A DNA stretch of 64,000 bases from Methyloceanibacter sp. wino2 (GCF_003071365.1 NZ_CP028960.1:2648501-2712500); one strand, 5' to 3'. Positions 45,824 through 58,249 are shown, numbered from the stretch's first letter. Numbers and translations are program-made. Notes: a model not told the origin generated them from the letters alone.

Positions 45824-46500
45824 GGCGTGTCCGTCGGCGGCAGGGTGTCCAACGGCCCCGCCTCGAACTTGCTCTGCAGCTGCACGGCCTGCAGCGCCTC
45901 CTGCAGGATCATTTCCGCCGCCTGCAGCAGAGTGTGTAGGCTCAGGACATGGGTTTGCGGCACGTGCACGAAGAGCGCGTCGCTGCCGTTCTGCTCCGCC
46001 CAATGGAGCGAGCGGAAATAGAGATCGTTGCAGATATAACGGCCGCAAGACTGAGAGACGCTGGCCGGGAATTTCTCGGCTTGCAGCCGCGCGACGAGCG
46101 CATCGACGGGCAGCCAGGTTTCGAGCATGTCGCCGCCGCCGGAAATCACGTCGGGGCGTCCGGGATGGGCGCCGGCGGCGTCCGGGCGCTGCTCGGTCAC
46201 GTTATGGGCCTTGCACTCCAACTGAATTTCCGACGCTTGCGTCTGGACGCCGAAATGGATCATGAGGCGCGGCCGGATGGCCTGGTGGAAATAGGCGGCG
46301 CGGCTCGCGACCGCGGTCCATTCGGTCGGCAGCACCGCGCGATAGAGCATGCAGTCCGTGGGGGGTGCGGTTGCGGCCACCCGTTCGGCCAGCCAGCCGG
46401 AAGGGTTTTCGGCGACGCCGGGAAACGGGCCAAAGCCCGTAACGAGGACGCGTGGCCGTGCCGAATCGTGCGCCAAAGGGTCTGACGAGACGTCTGCCAT
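45820..46500 (-). CDS. Pyroglutamyl-peptidase I (C15 family)
   Basis: The 226-aa cytoplasmic cysteine peptidase removes N-terminal pyroglutamate. VLVTGFGPFPGVAENPS is the family start, the active Cys lies in SQSCGRYICNDLYF (second Cys by alignment to S.AG.Y.CN), and the His in LFVHVPQ. The E residue of the triad lies in the middle part. The 4-base overlap with the Tat beta-helix gene suggests cotranslation. Confidence 0.85.
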   Translation of the reverse strand: MADVSSDPLAHDSARPRVLVTGFGPFPGVAENPSGWLAERVAATAPPTDCMLYRAVLPTEWTAVASRAAYFHQAIRPRLMIHFGVQTQASEIQLECKAHNVTEQRPDAAGAHPGRPDVISGGGDMLETWLPVDALVARLQAEKFPASVSQSCGRYICNDLYFRSLHWAEQNGSDALFVHVPQTHVLSLHTLLQAAEMILQEALQAVQLQSKFEAGPLDTLPPTDTP

Positions 46501-46584
46501 GACTGAAGGCTTAGCCCCGCTTAGCCCTTGAGGGAAGGGCTTATCGGACTTGTGGTTGACCCGAGCGGCTGAGCCGCCTTGCGG

Positions 46585-47619
46585 CTATTCGGTGTCCTTC
46601 AGCCCCACGAGCCCGGCGAGCGCATCGGCCCCTTCGGCCGGGCTCATGGTGCCCGCGCGCACCTGGTCCTCAATGTCCTGATACTCGCGCGCGGCGCGGC
46701 GGCCGCCCTTAAAGGCGGCGAGCAGGCGCTGCTCGAAGATCTCGCGCATCCAGGTGGCGGCCTGCTCGGCGCGCCGTTCGTCGAGCACGCCGGCCTTGGC
46801 GAGCGAGCTGCGGCATTCGCCGATCTTCTCCCACAGCGTATCGAGGCCGGTGTTGTCGCGCGCCGACATGGTGAGCACGGCCGGCTGCCAGGCGATGTTG
46901 CCGGAGGCGAGAATGTGCAGCGCCGCGCGATACTCCGCGGCCGCGCGGTTCGCGCGTTCCACGTTGTCGCTGTCGGCCTTGTTCACGGCGATGATGTCGG
47001 CAAGCTCCAGAAGGCCGCGTTTGATGCCTTGCAGCTCGTCGCCCGCGCCCGGAATGGCCACGACCACGAACACGTCGACCATGTTGGAGACGGCCGTCTC
47101 CGATTGGCCGACGCCGACGGTCTCCACCAGCACCACGTCGAACCCGGCGGCCTCGGCGATGGCGATGGTCTCGCGGGTGGTCTTGGTGACGCCGCCGAGG
47201 CTGGTCCCGGCGGGCGAGGGGCGAATAAAGGCGTCCGTCTCCGAGGCCAGCCGTCCCATGCGCGTCTTGTCGCCGAGGATGGAGCCGCCCGTGCGCGACG
47301 AGGTGGGGTCCACGGCGAGGACGGCTACTTTGTGTCCCGCCTCGATCAGATTCAGGCCGAACTGATCGATGAGCGTGGACTTGCCTGCGCCCGGCACGCC
47401 GCTGATGCCGATGCGGATCGCCTTGCCCGTGTCCGGCAGCAGCGTCTTCAGCAGCTCCCGCGCCCGGACTTGATCCTCGGGCCGCGTGCTCTCGATCAAG
47501 GTGATGGCGCGGCCCAGCGCCACCCTGTCCCCTCCACGAATGGCGGCGGCGATCTCGTCGATGCTCTGCTGGGGTTTGGCGGTCACAGCGCCCGGGCTGC
47601 TTGAAGCTGTCGCAGTCAT
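46585..47619 (-). CDS. meaB: Methylmalonyl-CoA mutase-associated GTPase MeaB
   Basis: The 344-aa G3E-family GTPase protects and reloads cobalamin in methylmalonyl-CoA mutase. Walker A is GVPGAGKSTLIDQF; AVDPTSSRTGGSILGDKTRM, VETVGVGQSE and NKADSDN are the other nucleotide motifs. It starts directly at the stop of the large mutase subunit (TAAATG). The operon order small subunit-large subunit-meaB is standard. Confidence 0.95.
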   Translation of the reverse strand: MTATASSSPGAVTAKPQQSIDEIAAAIRGGDRVALGRAITLIESTRPEDQVRARELLKTLLPDTGKAIRIGISGVPGAGKSTLIDQFGLNLIEAGHKVAVLAVDPTSSRTGGSILGDKTRMGRLASETDAFIRPSPAGTSLGGVTKTTRETIAIAEAAGFDVVLVETVGVGQSETAVSNMVDVFVVVAIPGAGDELQGIKRGLLELADIIAVNKADSDNVERANRAAAEYRAALHILASGNIAWQPAVLTMSARDNTGLDTLWEKIGECRSSLAKAGVLDERRAEQAATWMREIFEQRLLAAFKGGRRAAREYQDIEDQVRAGTMSPAEGADALAGLVGLKDTE

Positions 47620-49770
<2,151 letters not shown>

Positions 49771-51606
49771 TTAAGCCCCCAAATGTTCGTAGGCGCCGGT
49801 CAGCGTTTCCAGCGCGTTGTCGCCCGCCGCGACGAAGCTCTCGACGCCTGCGTCACGGAGCGCGGCTTCGAGGTCGCCCGGCTTTCCGGCGAGGTAGACA
49901 TGCGCGGCGCCGGCGTCCCGGAGCGCTTTGGCAGCCTCGGCGCCTTCCGCCGCATAAACCTTGTCCGAGGAGCATAGGCACACGAGCGAAGCGCCCGATT
50001 CCCGGAAGCCCTCCAGCGTCTTATCGAGCGTCTGTTGTGAGGTCGCGGCAATGGCCTCGATGCCGCCGGCCTCGAACAGGCTCTTGGCGAAGGACGCCCG
50101 CCCGTTGAAATCGGCGGGACGCCCGAGGCAGGCCAGAAAGATTCTCGGCCGGGTGCCGGTCTTGGCGAGCAGGGCATCGCTGCGGTCGCGCAAGGCTTCG
50201 AAAGGCGCGCTAAGCCGCATGGGCGTCAGCGGCTTCACGGTCTGCGTGCCGAGCTCAACGGACGTGGGCGCGACATCCATGACCTCGAGGTCATCTTCGC
50301 CGAGGTCGGCAAACTCGCTGCTGCCGATGAGCGACTCTTTGCGCTTGGCCATGGCCGTCTCGCGGCGCGTCCGGGTTTCCGCGACGGCATCTTGGAACAG
50401 CCCGCTCTCAAGCACGTTGAGCACGCCGCCGGCCTCTTCGAATTTCTGGAACAAGCGCCAGGCCGCCGTGCACAGATCGCCTGTGAGGGCCTCCAAGGCG
50501 CCGGAGCCGGCGGCCGGGTCGGCCACGCGGTAAAGGTTGGATTCTTCCAGCAGCACGGTCTGGGTGTTGCGGGCCACGCGACGGGCAAAGTCTTCGGCAA
50601 GGCCGAGCGCCGCTGTGTAGGGCAGAACGGTGACGGCGTTCGCCCCGCCCACGGCGGCCGCGAGCGTCGCGATGGTTCCCCGGATAATGTTGGCTTGCGC
50701 GTGGCGCTTGGTCATCATGCGCCAGGCGGTTTCACCGGTCACGAAGGCCACCTCGGGATCGAGGCCGCAGGCCTCTTCCACGCGCGACCACAGCTTACGT
50801 AAGGCGCGGAACTTCGCGGTGGTGAGGAACTGGTTCTGATCGGCGGCAAGCCGGAAGAAGATCATCTTCCGGGCTTCCTCCAGCGGAATTCCAGCGGCCT
50901 CGAAGGCGCGCAGATAGCAAATAGCGGAGGCAAGAGCGAAGGCCAGTTCCTGGGCCTCGGTGCCGCCGGCGTCGTGCACGAGGCGGCCGTCGGCGGCGGC
51001 GAAGGGGCCCTTGAAGCCGCGTGCGGACAACTCCTTGGCGAGCGCCGCCACATCCTCGGGGGACGCATCGGCCGCTCCCTTGGCGGCGAGAACGCCGATG
51101 GGATCGAAGCCGAAGCGGATATTGGTGTGGTTCGCGGGCAGGCCGCGCGCGTCGACGAGGTCGGCGACCATGTTGGCGATTGCCGCCGCATTCGCGCCGA
51201 GCTGAAGCTCGAGCGGGACGCCCCATTCCAGGTGCACGCCTTCGAGCGCGGCGCCAATCGCATCCGCATCGGCCGGGAGCGCATAGCCGCATTCGCCAAC
51301 GGCCCCCTGAAACACGAGCGCGATCCCCGAAGCCCCGTTGTTCAGATCCTCCAGAATCTGGCCGTTCGCGGTCCCCGGATCTGTGAGGTCCAAGCGCTGG
51401 GTGATCTCCCAGGGCGCCCCCGGATCGCGGCCGGGAATGACGGCGCCGGCTTCGGCCGGCGGATAGAGCGGCTCGACGACGATGCCATCGTACGTCTTTG
51501 ATTCAAGTACGGAAAATGGAGCGCCCTTCAGGGCTTTCTCAACGAGCTCTTTCCAAGCGGTCTCTTCGGCCTTGGGAAATGCGGATACGAGTGACAAGTC
51601 TGACAT
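49771..51606 (-). CDS. mcmB: Methylmalonyl-CoA mutase, small subunit
   Basis: The 611-aa protein is homologous to the large subunit but has lost the cobalamin ligand: in place of DGHDRG it has ACLGRPADFNGR near residue 505, as expected for the non-catalytic subunit. FVTGETAWRMMTKRHAQAN and the barrel core are kept. The gene heads the mutase-meaB operon; its ribosome site is weak (AGGC) and a stronger GGAG lies 28 bases upstream. Confidence 0.93.
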   Translation of the reverse strand: MSDLSLVSAFPKAEETAWKELVEKALKGAPFSVLESKTYDGIVVEPLYPPAEAGAVIPGRDPGAPWEITQRLDLTDPGTANGQILEDLNNGASGIALVFQGAVGECGYALPADADAIGAALEGVHLEWGVPLELQLGANAAAIANMVADLVDARGLPANHTNIRFGFDPIGVLAAKGAADASPEDVAALAKELSARGFKGPFAAADGRLVHDAGGTEAQELAFALASAICYLRAFEAAGIPLEEARKMIFFRLAADQNQFLTTAKFRALRKLWSRVEEACGLDPEVAFVTGETAWRMMTKRHAQANIIRGTIATLAAAVGGANAVTVLPYTAALGLAEDFARRVARNTQTVLLEESNLYRVADPAAGSGALEALTGDLCTAAWRLFQKFEEAGGVLNVLESGLFQDAVAETRTRRETAMAKRKESLIGSSEFADLGEDDLEVMDVAPTSVELGTQTVKPLTPMRLSAPFEALRDRSDALLAKTGTRPRIFLACLGRPADFNGRASFAKSLFEAGGIEAIAATSQQTLDKTLEGFRESGASLVCLCSSDKVYAAEGAEAAKALRDAGAAHVYLAGKPGDLEAALRDAGVESFVAAGDNALETLTGAYEHLGA

Positions 51607-51792
51607 GCGTGTAAGCCTAGATTGGTTCTGGATTTTCTCCTAGCAGAAGCCAGCGCGGCAAGAAACCCACGGGCGAGCAACCAGTGGGGGTGACTTATTG
51701 CGACTTGCGGACCGCGGCCCTGTTGGTGTCGGGCGCGCGCGGCGGCTAGAGTGCCGCAACGGCAGATTTGCGCGCATGGAGGAGTTCGGGGG

Positions 51793-53373
51793 ATGGCGAG
51801 GCGGACGAAAGCGTCGGAGAAGGACGCGGCGACCGAGGAGGATAAGCCGGCAAAGGCGGCGGAGAGCGGGAACGCCGCCGTCGACCCGATCGAGATTCCC
51901 GACGATTGGGTCTTCATCGGCAAGAGCACCAAGCCCGAATACATCCTCCTCAAGCTCGCCAACCGGCACGGCCTCATCACCGGGGCCACGGGTACGGGTA
52001 AGACGGTCACCCTACAGGGGCTTGCGGAGAGTTTCTCCGACGCGGGCGTGCCGGTGTTCTGCGCCGACGTGAAGGGCGATCTGTCCGGCGTCGCCGCCAT
52101 GGGCAAAGAGAAGGGCTGGATCAAAGAGCGCGCGGCCATGATCGGCTACGACGTGAAGTTCACCGCCCATCCCGTGATCTTCTGGGACCTGTTCGGCGAA
52201 CAGGGCCATCCGGTGCGCACGACCGTGTCGGAGCTCGGCCCGCTGATGCTGTCGCGCCTCATGGACCTCAGCGAAGCGCAGGAAGGCGTGCTGAACATCG
52301 CCTTCCGCATCGCCGACGAAGAAAAGCTGCCGCTGCTCGACCTCAAGGATCTGCAGTCGCTGCTCGAAGATCTCGCGGCGCGGTCCAACGAGCTCACCAC
52401 GCGATACGGCAATGTGGGCAAGCGCTCCATCGGCGCCATCCAGCGGCAACTCCTGGTGCTGGAACAGCAGGGCGGCGATCATTTCTTCGGCGAGCCCGCG
52501 CTGGACGTGGGCAAGGACCTGATGCGCACAGACGACGAGGGGCGCGGCTATATCGGCGTTCTGGCCGCCGACAAGCTGATGCAGAGCCCGCGGCTTTACG
52601 CGACGTTCCTGCTGTTCCTGCTGTCGGAGCTGTTCGAGGAACTCCCCGAAATCGGCGACCCCGACAAACCGAAGCTCGTGTTCTTCTTCGACGAGGCGCA
52701 TCTGCTGTTCCGCGATGCGCCCAAGGCGTTGCTGGAGAAGGTGGAACAGGTGGTGCGCCTAATCCGGTCGAAGGGCGTCGGCGTCTATTTCGTGACGCAG
52801 AACCCGCGCGATGTGCCCGACACGGTGTCGCGTCAGCTCGGCAATCGCGTGCAGCATGCCTTGCGCGCCTTCACGCCGGCCGAGCAGAAGGCCGTGAAGT
52901 CCGCTGCCGAGACGTTCCGGCCTAATCCGGATCTCGATACCGAACAGATGATCATGTCCATGGGCATCGGCGAGGCGCTGGTCTCGACGCTCGACGAGAA
53001 GGGCCAGCCCAGCATCGTCCAGCATACGTTCGTCAAGCCGCCGTCCTCGCAAGTGGGACCCATCACGGCGGACGAGCGCAAGGCGCTCATGGAGACGGAC
53101 CCGGTCGCCGGAAAATACGACAAATCGGTGGATCGCGAGTCCGCTCATGAGATCCTGACGAAGCGCACCGAGGAGCGGGCGAAGGCCGCGGCCGAGGCGG
53201 AAGCCGCGGAGGAGAAGTCCAAGACCACCAAGAAGTCGTCCGGCGGATCGCGTGGCGACGGCTTCTGGACGGCGCTCGGCAAGTCCGTGGTGCGCGCGGT
53301 GGTGCCCATGGCGACGCGCGTGCTGGAAGATGCCATTCGGCGGAACGCACTCGGGGGTCAGCGCCGCCGGTAG
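51793..53373 (+). CDS. HerA-like / DUF853 ATPase
   Basis: The 526-aa protein has Walker [17 protein letters not shown], Walker [14 protein letters not shown] and the Rxx[12 protein letters not shown] motif of the DUF853/HerA-FtsK superfamily. The C-terminal 100 residues are Lys/Glu-rich and end in a basic segment. It may be a DNA- or protein-translocating hexamer; no NurA partner is adjacent. The ATG at 51793 is preceded by GGAGG and is in the conserved frame; the track opens at 51751. Confidence 0.85.
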   Translation: MARRTKASEKDAATEEDKPAKAAESGNAAVDPIEIPDDWVFIGKSTKPEYILLKLANRHGLITGATGTGKTVTLQGLAESFSDAGVPVFCADVKGDLSGVAAMGKEKGWIKERAAMIGYDVKFTAHPVIFWDLFGEQGHPVRTTVSELGPLMLSRLMDLSEAQEGVLNIAFRIADEEKLPLLDLKDLQSLLEDLAARSNELTTRYGNVGKRSIGAIQRQLLVLEQQGGDHFFGEPALDVGKDLMRTDDEGRGYIGVLAADKLMQSPRLYATFLLFLLSELFEELPEIGDPDKPKLVFFFDEAHLLFRDAPKALLEKVEQVVRLIRSKGVGVYFVTQNPRDVPDTVSRQLGNRVQHALRAFTPAEQKAVKSAAETFRPNPDLDTEQMIMSMGIGEALVSTLDEKGQPSIVQHTFVKPPSSQVGPITADERKALMETDPVAGKYDKSVDRESAHEILTKRTEERAKAAAEAEAAEEKSKTTKKSSGGSRGDGFWTALGKSVVRAVVPMATRVLEDAIRRNALGGQRRR

Positions 53374-53441
53374 CGCTCGTGGCATTGGGACGCGCGCGCG
53401 GTCGCTAGTGGCATTCGCCGCCCCTGTGCTACACGGGCGCC

Positions 53442-55346
53442 ATGTTCACGCTCGATGCCATAACCTTGCGCCTTGGCGGTCACGTCATTTTGGACCGCGC
53501 CTCCGTCGCTATGCCGCCGAAAGCCCGTGTGGGGCTTGTCGGCCGCAACGGCGCGGGCAAATCCTCGCTGCTCAAGATGATCGCCGGGATCTACGAGGCG
53601 GACGAGGGGCGCATCGAGGCGCCCACCGGGACCAGAATCGGCTATCTTAAGCAGGACGCGCCGGGCGGGAGCGGAACGCCGTTCGAAACCGTGCTGGCGG
53701 CCGCCGAGGAGCGGGCCGCGCTTCTCGATGAGGCGGAGACGGCGACGGACGCGCATCGCATCGCCGAGATTCACGAGCGGCTGAATGCCATCGATGCCCA
53801 TGGGGCGCCGTCGCGGGCCGCGCGCATCCTGGCGGGGCTCGGCTTTCCCGAGGACGACCAGCACCGGCCGCTGACCGAGTTCTCCGGCGGCTGGCGCATG
53901 CGCGTGGCGCTCGCGGCGCTCTTGTTCTCCGAGCCCGACCTCCTGCTGCTCGATGAGCCGTCGAACCATCTCGACCTCGAGGCGGCGCTGTGGCTGGAGT
54001 CGTTCCTGCGGGCCTATCCGGCCAGCCTGATCGTGGTGAGCCACGAGCGCGACATGCTCAACAACGTCGTGAGCCATATCGTGCATGTGGACCACGGCAA
54101 GACGACGCTCTACGTGGGCAATTACGATCAGTTCGAGCGGCAGCGGCACGAACGCCAGGCGCAGGACGCGGCGATGCGCGCCAAGCAGGAAGCCAAGCGC
54201 CAGAAGCTGCAGGCCTATGTGGATCGCTGGCGCTACAAGGCCCACACGGCCCGCCAGGCGCAGAGCCGGCTGAAGGCGCTGCAGCGCATGGCGCCGGAAG
54301 CCGAGATCTTCGACGATTCCTCGCTCGTGTTCGACTTTCCCTCGCCGAAGGAGGTGAAGCCGCCGCTCATGATGCTGGACGATGTGGCCGTGGGCTATGT
54401 GCCCGGCAAGCCCGTGCTGTCGCATATCGACTTGCGCATCGACCCCGACGACCGCATCGCCCTGGTGGGGCGCAATGGCAACGGCAAGACGACCTTGGCG
54501 CGCGCCCTGGCGGGACAGCTCGCGGCCAATGGCGTGCAGATTATGGAGGGGCACATCAAGGCGAGCGGCAAGCTCAACGTCGGCTATTTTGCGCAGCATC
54601 AGATCGAAGAGCTTGTGCCGGAGGACACGCCGTTCCAGCACATGGAGCGCATGATGCCGAATGCGAAGCCCGGCGAGGTGCGGAACCATCTCGCCCGGTT
54701 CGGCTTTTCCGGCGACAAGGTCGGCGTTCAGGTCAGCGCCCTGTCGGGTGGAGAGAGGGCGCGGCTGTCGCTCGCGCTGGTGACGCGCGATGCGCCGCAC
54801 ATTCTGATCCTCGACGAGCCCACCAACCATCTCGACGTGGATGCGCGCGAGGCCTTGGTGCAGGCGCTCGCCGGTTTCGGCGGCGCCGTCATCGTGGTCA
54901 GCCATGACCGGCATCTGCTGGGCCTCATCGCCGACCGGCTGTTGCTGGTGGATGGGGGCCGCGTGCACGAGTTCGACGGCACGCTCGACGATTATCGCGA
55001 CAGCATCCTGAGCACGGCCCGGTCGGGCAAGGGCAAGCGGCAGGGAGAGGCACCGAAGGAGACGCTGTCGAAGGCCGAGCGCAAGGAGAAGCGCAAAGCC
55101 GCAGCCGACGCCCGCGAGCGCGCCAAACCCTTACGCAAGGCCATCGCCGATGCGGAAGCCGACATGAAGAAGCTGACGGTGAAGCGCGAGGCGGTGGACG
55201 CCAAGCTGATCGACGCGACGCCGGCGGAAGCCAGCGATCTCATGAAGCAGCGCGGGCAGCTCACCCGCGAGATCGAAGAGGCCGAGGCCCGTTGGCTCGA
55301 AGCGAGCGAAGCGGTCGAAACAGCCATGGCCGAGGCCGACGCCTAA
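53442..55346 (+). CDS. ABC-F family ATPase (Uup/EttA-like)
   Basis: The 634-aa protein carries two ABC domains without membrane helices. First: GLVGRNGAGKSSLLK, FSGGWRMRVALAALLF, LLLDEPSNHLD. Second: ALVGRNGNGKTTLAR, LSGGERARLSLALV, ILDEPTNHLD. The linker is charged, and the last 100 residues form a coiled coil (AERKEKRKAAADARERAKPL), as in Uup. Such proteins act on ribosomes or in DNA precision. The gene follows the HerA-like gene by 68 bases. Confidence 0.92.
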   Translation: MFTLDAITLRLGGHVILDRASVAMPPKARVGLVGRNGAGKSSLLKMIAGIYEADEGRIEAPTGTRIGYLKQDAPGGSGTPFETVLAAAEERAALLDEAETATDAHRIAEIHERLNAIDAHGAPSRAARILAGLGFPEDDQHRPLTEFSGGWRMRVALAALLFSEPDLLLLDEPSNHLDLEAALWLESFLRAYPASLIVVSHERDMLNNVVSHIVHVDHGKTTLYVGNYDQFERQRHERQAQDAAMRAKQEAKRQKLQAYVDRWRYKAHTARQAQSRLKALQRMAPEAEIFDDSSLVFDFPSPKEVKPPLMMLDDVAVGYVPGKPVLSHIDLRIDPDDRIALVGRNGNGKTTLARALAGQLAANGVQIMEGHIKASGKLNVGYFAQHQIEELVPEDTPFQHMERMMPNAKPGEVRNHLARFGFSGDKVGVQVSALSGGERARLSLALVTRDAPHILILDEPTNHLDVDAREALVQALAGFGGAVIVVSHDRHLLGLIADRLLLVDGGRVHEFDGTLDDYRDSILSTARSGKGKRQGEAPKETLSKAERKEKRKAAADARERAKPLRKAIADAEADMKKLTVKREAVDAKLIDATPAEASDLMKQRGQLTREIEEAEARWLEASEAVETAMAEADA

Positions 55347-55439
55347 CATCCCGTGTGAGCGAGAAGGCGTGTCGTAGGCCATTTTGTGAAAGCCTCGTCA
55401 GTATTGTCGCTGTAATTACGTTGGCGCCACGTCTGCTGG

Positions 55440-55766
55440 TTAGCTTGGGCGCCCGCCCCCGAGACATTGATAAGTGACCGAAACGAAGTATCTGAGGCAG
55501 CCGTACGAATTGCTTTCCTGGCACGTACGCTTTTCGCCTCCAAAGGCTTGAGCATCGGAGTAGCCCCACGCGCGGCACCGCTCCTTAGCCGCGGTGCGTC
55601 CCTGCTCCATGTTTATCTCTGCCTTCTCTAGATATGTAACCTCGTAACTCATCTCGACCGTGCCATCTGACCGGCTACCGCCTGTCGGCGTAAGAGTCTT
55701 GTTTGTTGAACAGCCCCCTACGGCCAGAGCAGCCGTAATCGCAGTTACCCAGAATACTCGTTGCAT
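55440..55766 (-). CDS. YecR-like lipoprotein
   Basis: The 108-aa precursor has a lipobox ALAVGGCS (Cys19). The body has SYEVTYLEKAEINMEQG and four Cys towards the C-terminus (RCRAWGYSD, RTCQESNSYGCL, YQCLGG), likely two disulfides. The pattern is that of YecR-like lipoproteins. GGGGGAG lies 11 bases before the ATG. Function unknown. Confidence 0.72.
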   Translation of the reverse strand: MQRVFWVTAITAALAVGGCSTNKTLTPTGGSRSDGTVEMSYEVTYLEKAEINMEQGRTAAKERCRAWGYSDAQAFGGEKRTCQESNSYGCLRYFVSVTYQCLGGGRPS

Positions 55767-55906
55767 ATAAAACGCTCCCCCAGAGGTGCACTCGATCTAG
55801 CGCACCGTCGACGGACTATACAACTAACGTGCGAATGAGAACACTGACTAGTAATGCTGGGTGAAACTTTGAATCCGACACCTCCACTGGGACAAATGCC
55901 CAAACA

Positions 55907-55934
55907 AAACGGGCGCCCCGCAGGACGCCCGTTT
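55907..55934 (-). terminator. Terminator of sodB
   Basis: On the minus strand AAACGGGCG (complement of 55926-55934) pairs with 55907-55915 and is followed by TTTTGTTT. It lies 38 bases after the sodB stop. Confidence 0.85.
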
Positions 55935-55971
55935 CTGAAATGACTGCGATGCGCTTACGCGCGAGGCGCTC

Positions 55972-56577
55972 TTAGGAAGACGGCGCCCGGGCGTACATCT
56001 CTTCGACATGCTCCCAGTTGATGAGATTGTCGAACCAGGCTTCCAGGTATTTCGGACGCGCGTTGCGGTAGTCGATGTAATAGGAGTGCTCCCACACATC
56101 GCAGCCGAGTAGCGGCCAGCCGCCATGGACCAGCGGGTTCTCGCCGTTGGGCGTCTTCGTCACTTCCAGCTTGCCGTCTTTCAACGTCAGCCAGGCCCAA
56201 CCCGAACCGAACTGGGTCGCGCCGGCCTGCAGGAAGTCCGCTTTGAACTTGTCCATGCCGCCAAGGTCGCGGTCGATCAGCGCCAGAACTGCGCCCGGCA
56301 CTTTCTTGCCGCCGCCGTCCTTGGTCATCCAGGGCCAGAAGTGAATGTGATTGAAGTTCTGCGCGGCGTTGTTGAAGACGCCGGCGTCCTTGCCGAAGCT
56401 TTCCTTGATGATGGTCTCGAGGTCCTTGCCCTCGTAATCGGTGCCTTCGATCAGCTTGTTGAGATTGTCCACGTAAGCCTTGTGGTGCTTGTCGTGGTGA
56501 TACTCCAGCGTTTCGGCAGACATATAGGGCTGCAGGGAATCGTATGCGTAGGGGAGGGGTTCGAGTTCGAATGCCAC
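55972..56577 (-). CDS. sodB: Superoxide dismutase, Fe type
   Basis: The 201-aa enzyme starts at GTG 56577 with GGAG upstream and begins VAFELEPLPYAYDSLQP. Metal ligands are the His in YHHDKHHKAYVDNLN, the His in FNNAAQNFNHIHFWPWM, and Asp/His in DVWEHSYYIDYRN. Gln in AAQNFNH and Ala in the surroundings point to the iron form. The longer frame to 56715 is not conserved-looking. Its own terminator makes it monocistronic. Confidence 0.94.
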   Translation of the reverse strand: MAFELEPLPYAYDSLQPYMSAETLEYHHDKHHKAYVDNLNKLIEGTDYEGKDLETIIKESFGKDAGVFNNAAQNFNHIHFWPWMTKDGGGKKVPGAVLALIDRDLGGMDKFKADFLQAGATQFGSGWAWLTLKDGKLEVTKTPNGENPLVHGGWPLLGCDVWEHSYYIDYRNARPKYLEAWFDNLINWEHVEEMYARAPSS

Positions 56578-56910
56578 TTTGGGTCTCCGCGAACTAGGGG
56601 GTGGAAAGAACACTGTCCGGCGCGAAGCTAATGCGTCGGCCATGCCGAAGCAACCGGGGCGCGTCGAAGGGCCCGGGCGGCGCGGCGATGCGGGGTGCGG
56701 TAGATAATACCGCAAGTGTCCTAATTGTTCCGGAGAAATCGGGTGGGCGTGGAGCCCCTGAACTCCACGCCCGGTGCCGAGGAAGGTTCGCTACAATCAG
56801 GTACAGGGATCTGACGCTTTGGAGAGTGCGATTTTCCACCTGAACCCAACATGAACCGATCCTGCAGGGCCGGTTCATTGAAATTTTGGGGTAGAGCCGC
56901 GGGGTGAGGG
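56578..56910. other. Intergenic region upstream of sodB with two hairpins
   Basis: No gene was seen in this stretch. A perfect 10-base stem GGGCGTGGAG/CTCCACGCCC (56745-56754 and 56763-56772) and an 8-base stem ATGAACCG/CGGTTCAT (56851-56858 and 56871-56878) lie between the sodB promoter area and the isochorismatase stop (minus strand). Either may end the isochorismatase message. A TTGCGG hexamer with a TATCTA-like element near 56700-56715 could be the sodB promoter. Confidence 0.4.
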
Positions 56911-57474
56911 CTACTTGACGAGGGCCTGGAGGGCCTTGAATTCCGGGGTTCCGGCGCGCTCCATCCATTCGAACAGCACCATCTCGCTGTCCACGATGTC
57001 GACGCTGGATTTCTGCAGACGCGATAGCGCGAGCTTGTAGCTGCTTTTGGCGCGCGACCCCACGGCATCGGCGACCACGAAGGCTTCGAACCCTTGCGAT
57101 TCGAGATCCATGGCGGTTTGCGCCACGCAGACATGGGCTTCGATGCCGCCGATCACGACCTGCGAGCGCCCCTCGCGGCGCAGTGCATGGAGCCGGTCCC
57201 GCAACAACTCGTTGCGCATGCACGAAAACTCCGTCTTGTCGGCCACGAAGCCGTCATTGGCGAAGGCATCGCGCACGGAATCGTGGGTCGGCCCCAGCCC
57301 TTGGGGATATTGCTCCGACATGGTGATGGGAATGCCGAGCTTGCGGGCGGCGATGACGAGACGCACGCAGCGGTCGATCACCTTGTCCGCGGTCGAAATG
57401 GCGTTCAGCAGCTTGTCCTGGACGTCGACGATGAGGACTTGGGATTTTTCGCGGGAGAGCAGCATGGGCGGCAC
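56911..57474 (-). CDS. Isochorismatase family hydrolase
   Basis: The 187-aa protein has the catalytic Asp in VLIVDVQDKLL, Lys in VADKTEFSCM and Cys in GGIEAHVCVAQTA, the triad of the nicotinamidase/isochorismatase superfamily. It is closest to YcaC-like hydrolases; the substrate is unknown. An internal start at Met4 is also possible. Confidence 0.85.
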   Translation of the reverse strand: MPPMLLSREKSQVLIVDVQDKLLNAISTADKVIDRCVRLVIAARKLGIPITMSEQYPQGLGPTHDSVRDAFANDGFVADKTEFSCMRNELLRDRLHALRREGRSQVVIGGIEAHVCVAQTAMDLESQGFEAFVVADAVGSRAKSSYKLALSRLQKSSVDIVDSEMVLFEWMERAGTPEFKALQALVK

Positions 57475-57538
57475 TGTGGCATAGGTGGCGCGGCTTCGGC
57501 CAGGGGCAGTCTCCGGCTATTTGCCGGCGAGGCGCGCC

Positions 57539-58249
57539 CTAGCGGTCGAGGACGGTGAAGGCCTCGGACCGGTATTCGCGTCGATAAACGATGAACGTCA
57601 CGAGGGCGCAGGCGAGCGCAAAAAGGATCGGGCTCACGAACCAGGCGAGGCCGGCGATCGCGAAATAGATGGTCCGGAGACCCGCGTTGAGATGACGCCC
57701 CGACAGACCGACGAGCTGGGCGGTCTTGCGTGCGTGGGCGCGCGCCTCGGCCGTGTTCGCCTCGGTTTGGAGCGGCAGGGCCCCGAACATGGTGCCCACA
57801 TAATGCGTGAGGCGAAACGCCCAGGCGAAGGCGAAGAAGGCAATGATCATCAGCACCATGAGGAACAGGATCTTGAACTCCCACATGACGATGGGGGCGT
57901 CGGAGATGAAGGGCAGTTGTTCCAGGCGGTCCTTCACATTGTCCGCGGCCCCGAGCATCGCCGTCAGTCCGCCGAGCACCAGCACGGACGTGGACGCAAA
58001 GAAGGCGTTCCCGCTCGACAGCGAGGTGAGGAGTTGGGCGTCCATAATGCGGATGTCGCGCCTCAGCGCCGTCTCCATCCACTGCACACGCCGGTCGTTG
58101 ACGGCGGCGACGAGCCCGCGGCGCGATTTCAGCGGGCCATACTGCACGGCCCAGGCATAGCCGAAATAGCACAGGCAAAACCAGGCAAAGGCCAAGATGT
58201 CGAGAAGGCTCATGTTTCGGCGCCGATCCGTCGACTGAAGTTCGTCCAT
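57539..58249 (-). CDS. DUF599 membrane protein
   Basis: The 236-aa protein has four membrane helices (LDILAFAWFCLCYFGYAWAV first) and R-rich loops. LVAAVNDRRVQWMETALRRD and the C-terminal FVSPILFALACALVTF fit DUF599. Met13 at 58213 could be the real start, since the first 12 residues are polar. Function unknown. Confidence 0.78.
   Translation of the reverse strand: MDELQSTDRRRNMSLLDILAFAWFCLCYFGYAWAVQYGPLKSRRGLVAAVNDRRVQWMETALRRDIRIMDAQLLTSLSSGNAFFASTSVLVLGGLTAMLGAADNVKDRLEQLPFISDAPIVMWEFKILFLMVLMIIAFFAFAWAFRLTHYVGTMFGALPLQTEANTAEARAHARKTAQLVGLSGRHLNAGLRTIYFAIAGLAWFVSPILFALACALVTFIVYRREYRSEAFTVLDR

Noticed and set aside
49771-51606. Small mutase subunit as a decayed gene
   Set aside because: The missing cobalamin His motif is normal for the non-catalytic subunit in this heterodimeric enzyme.
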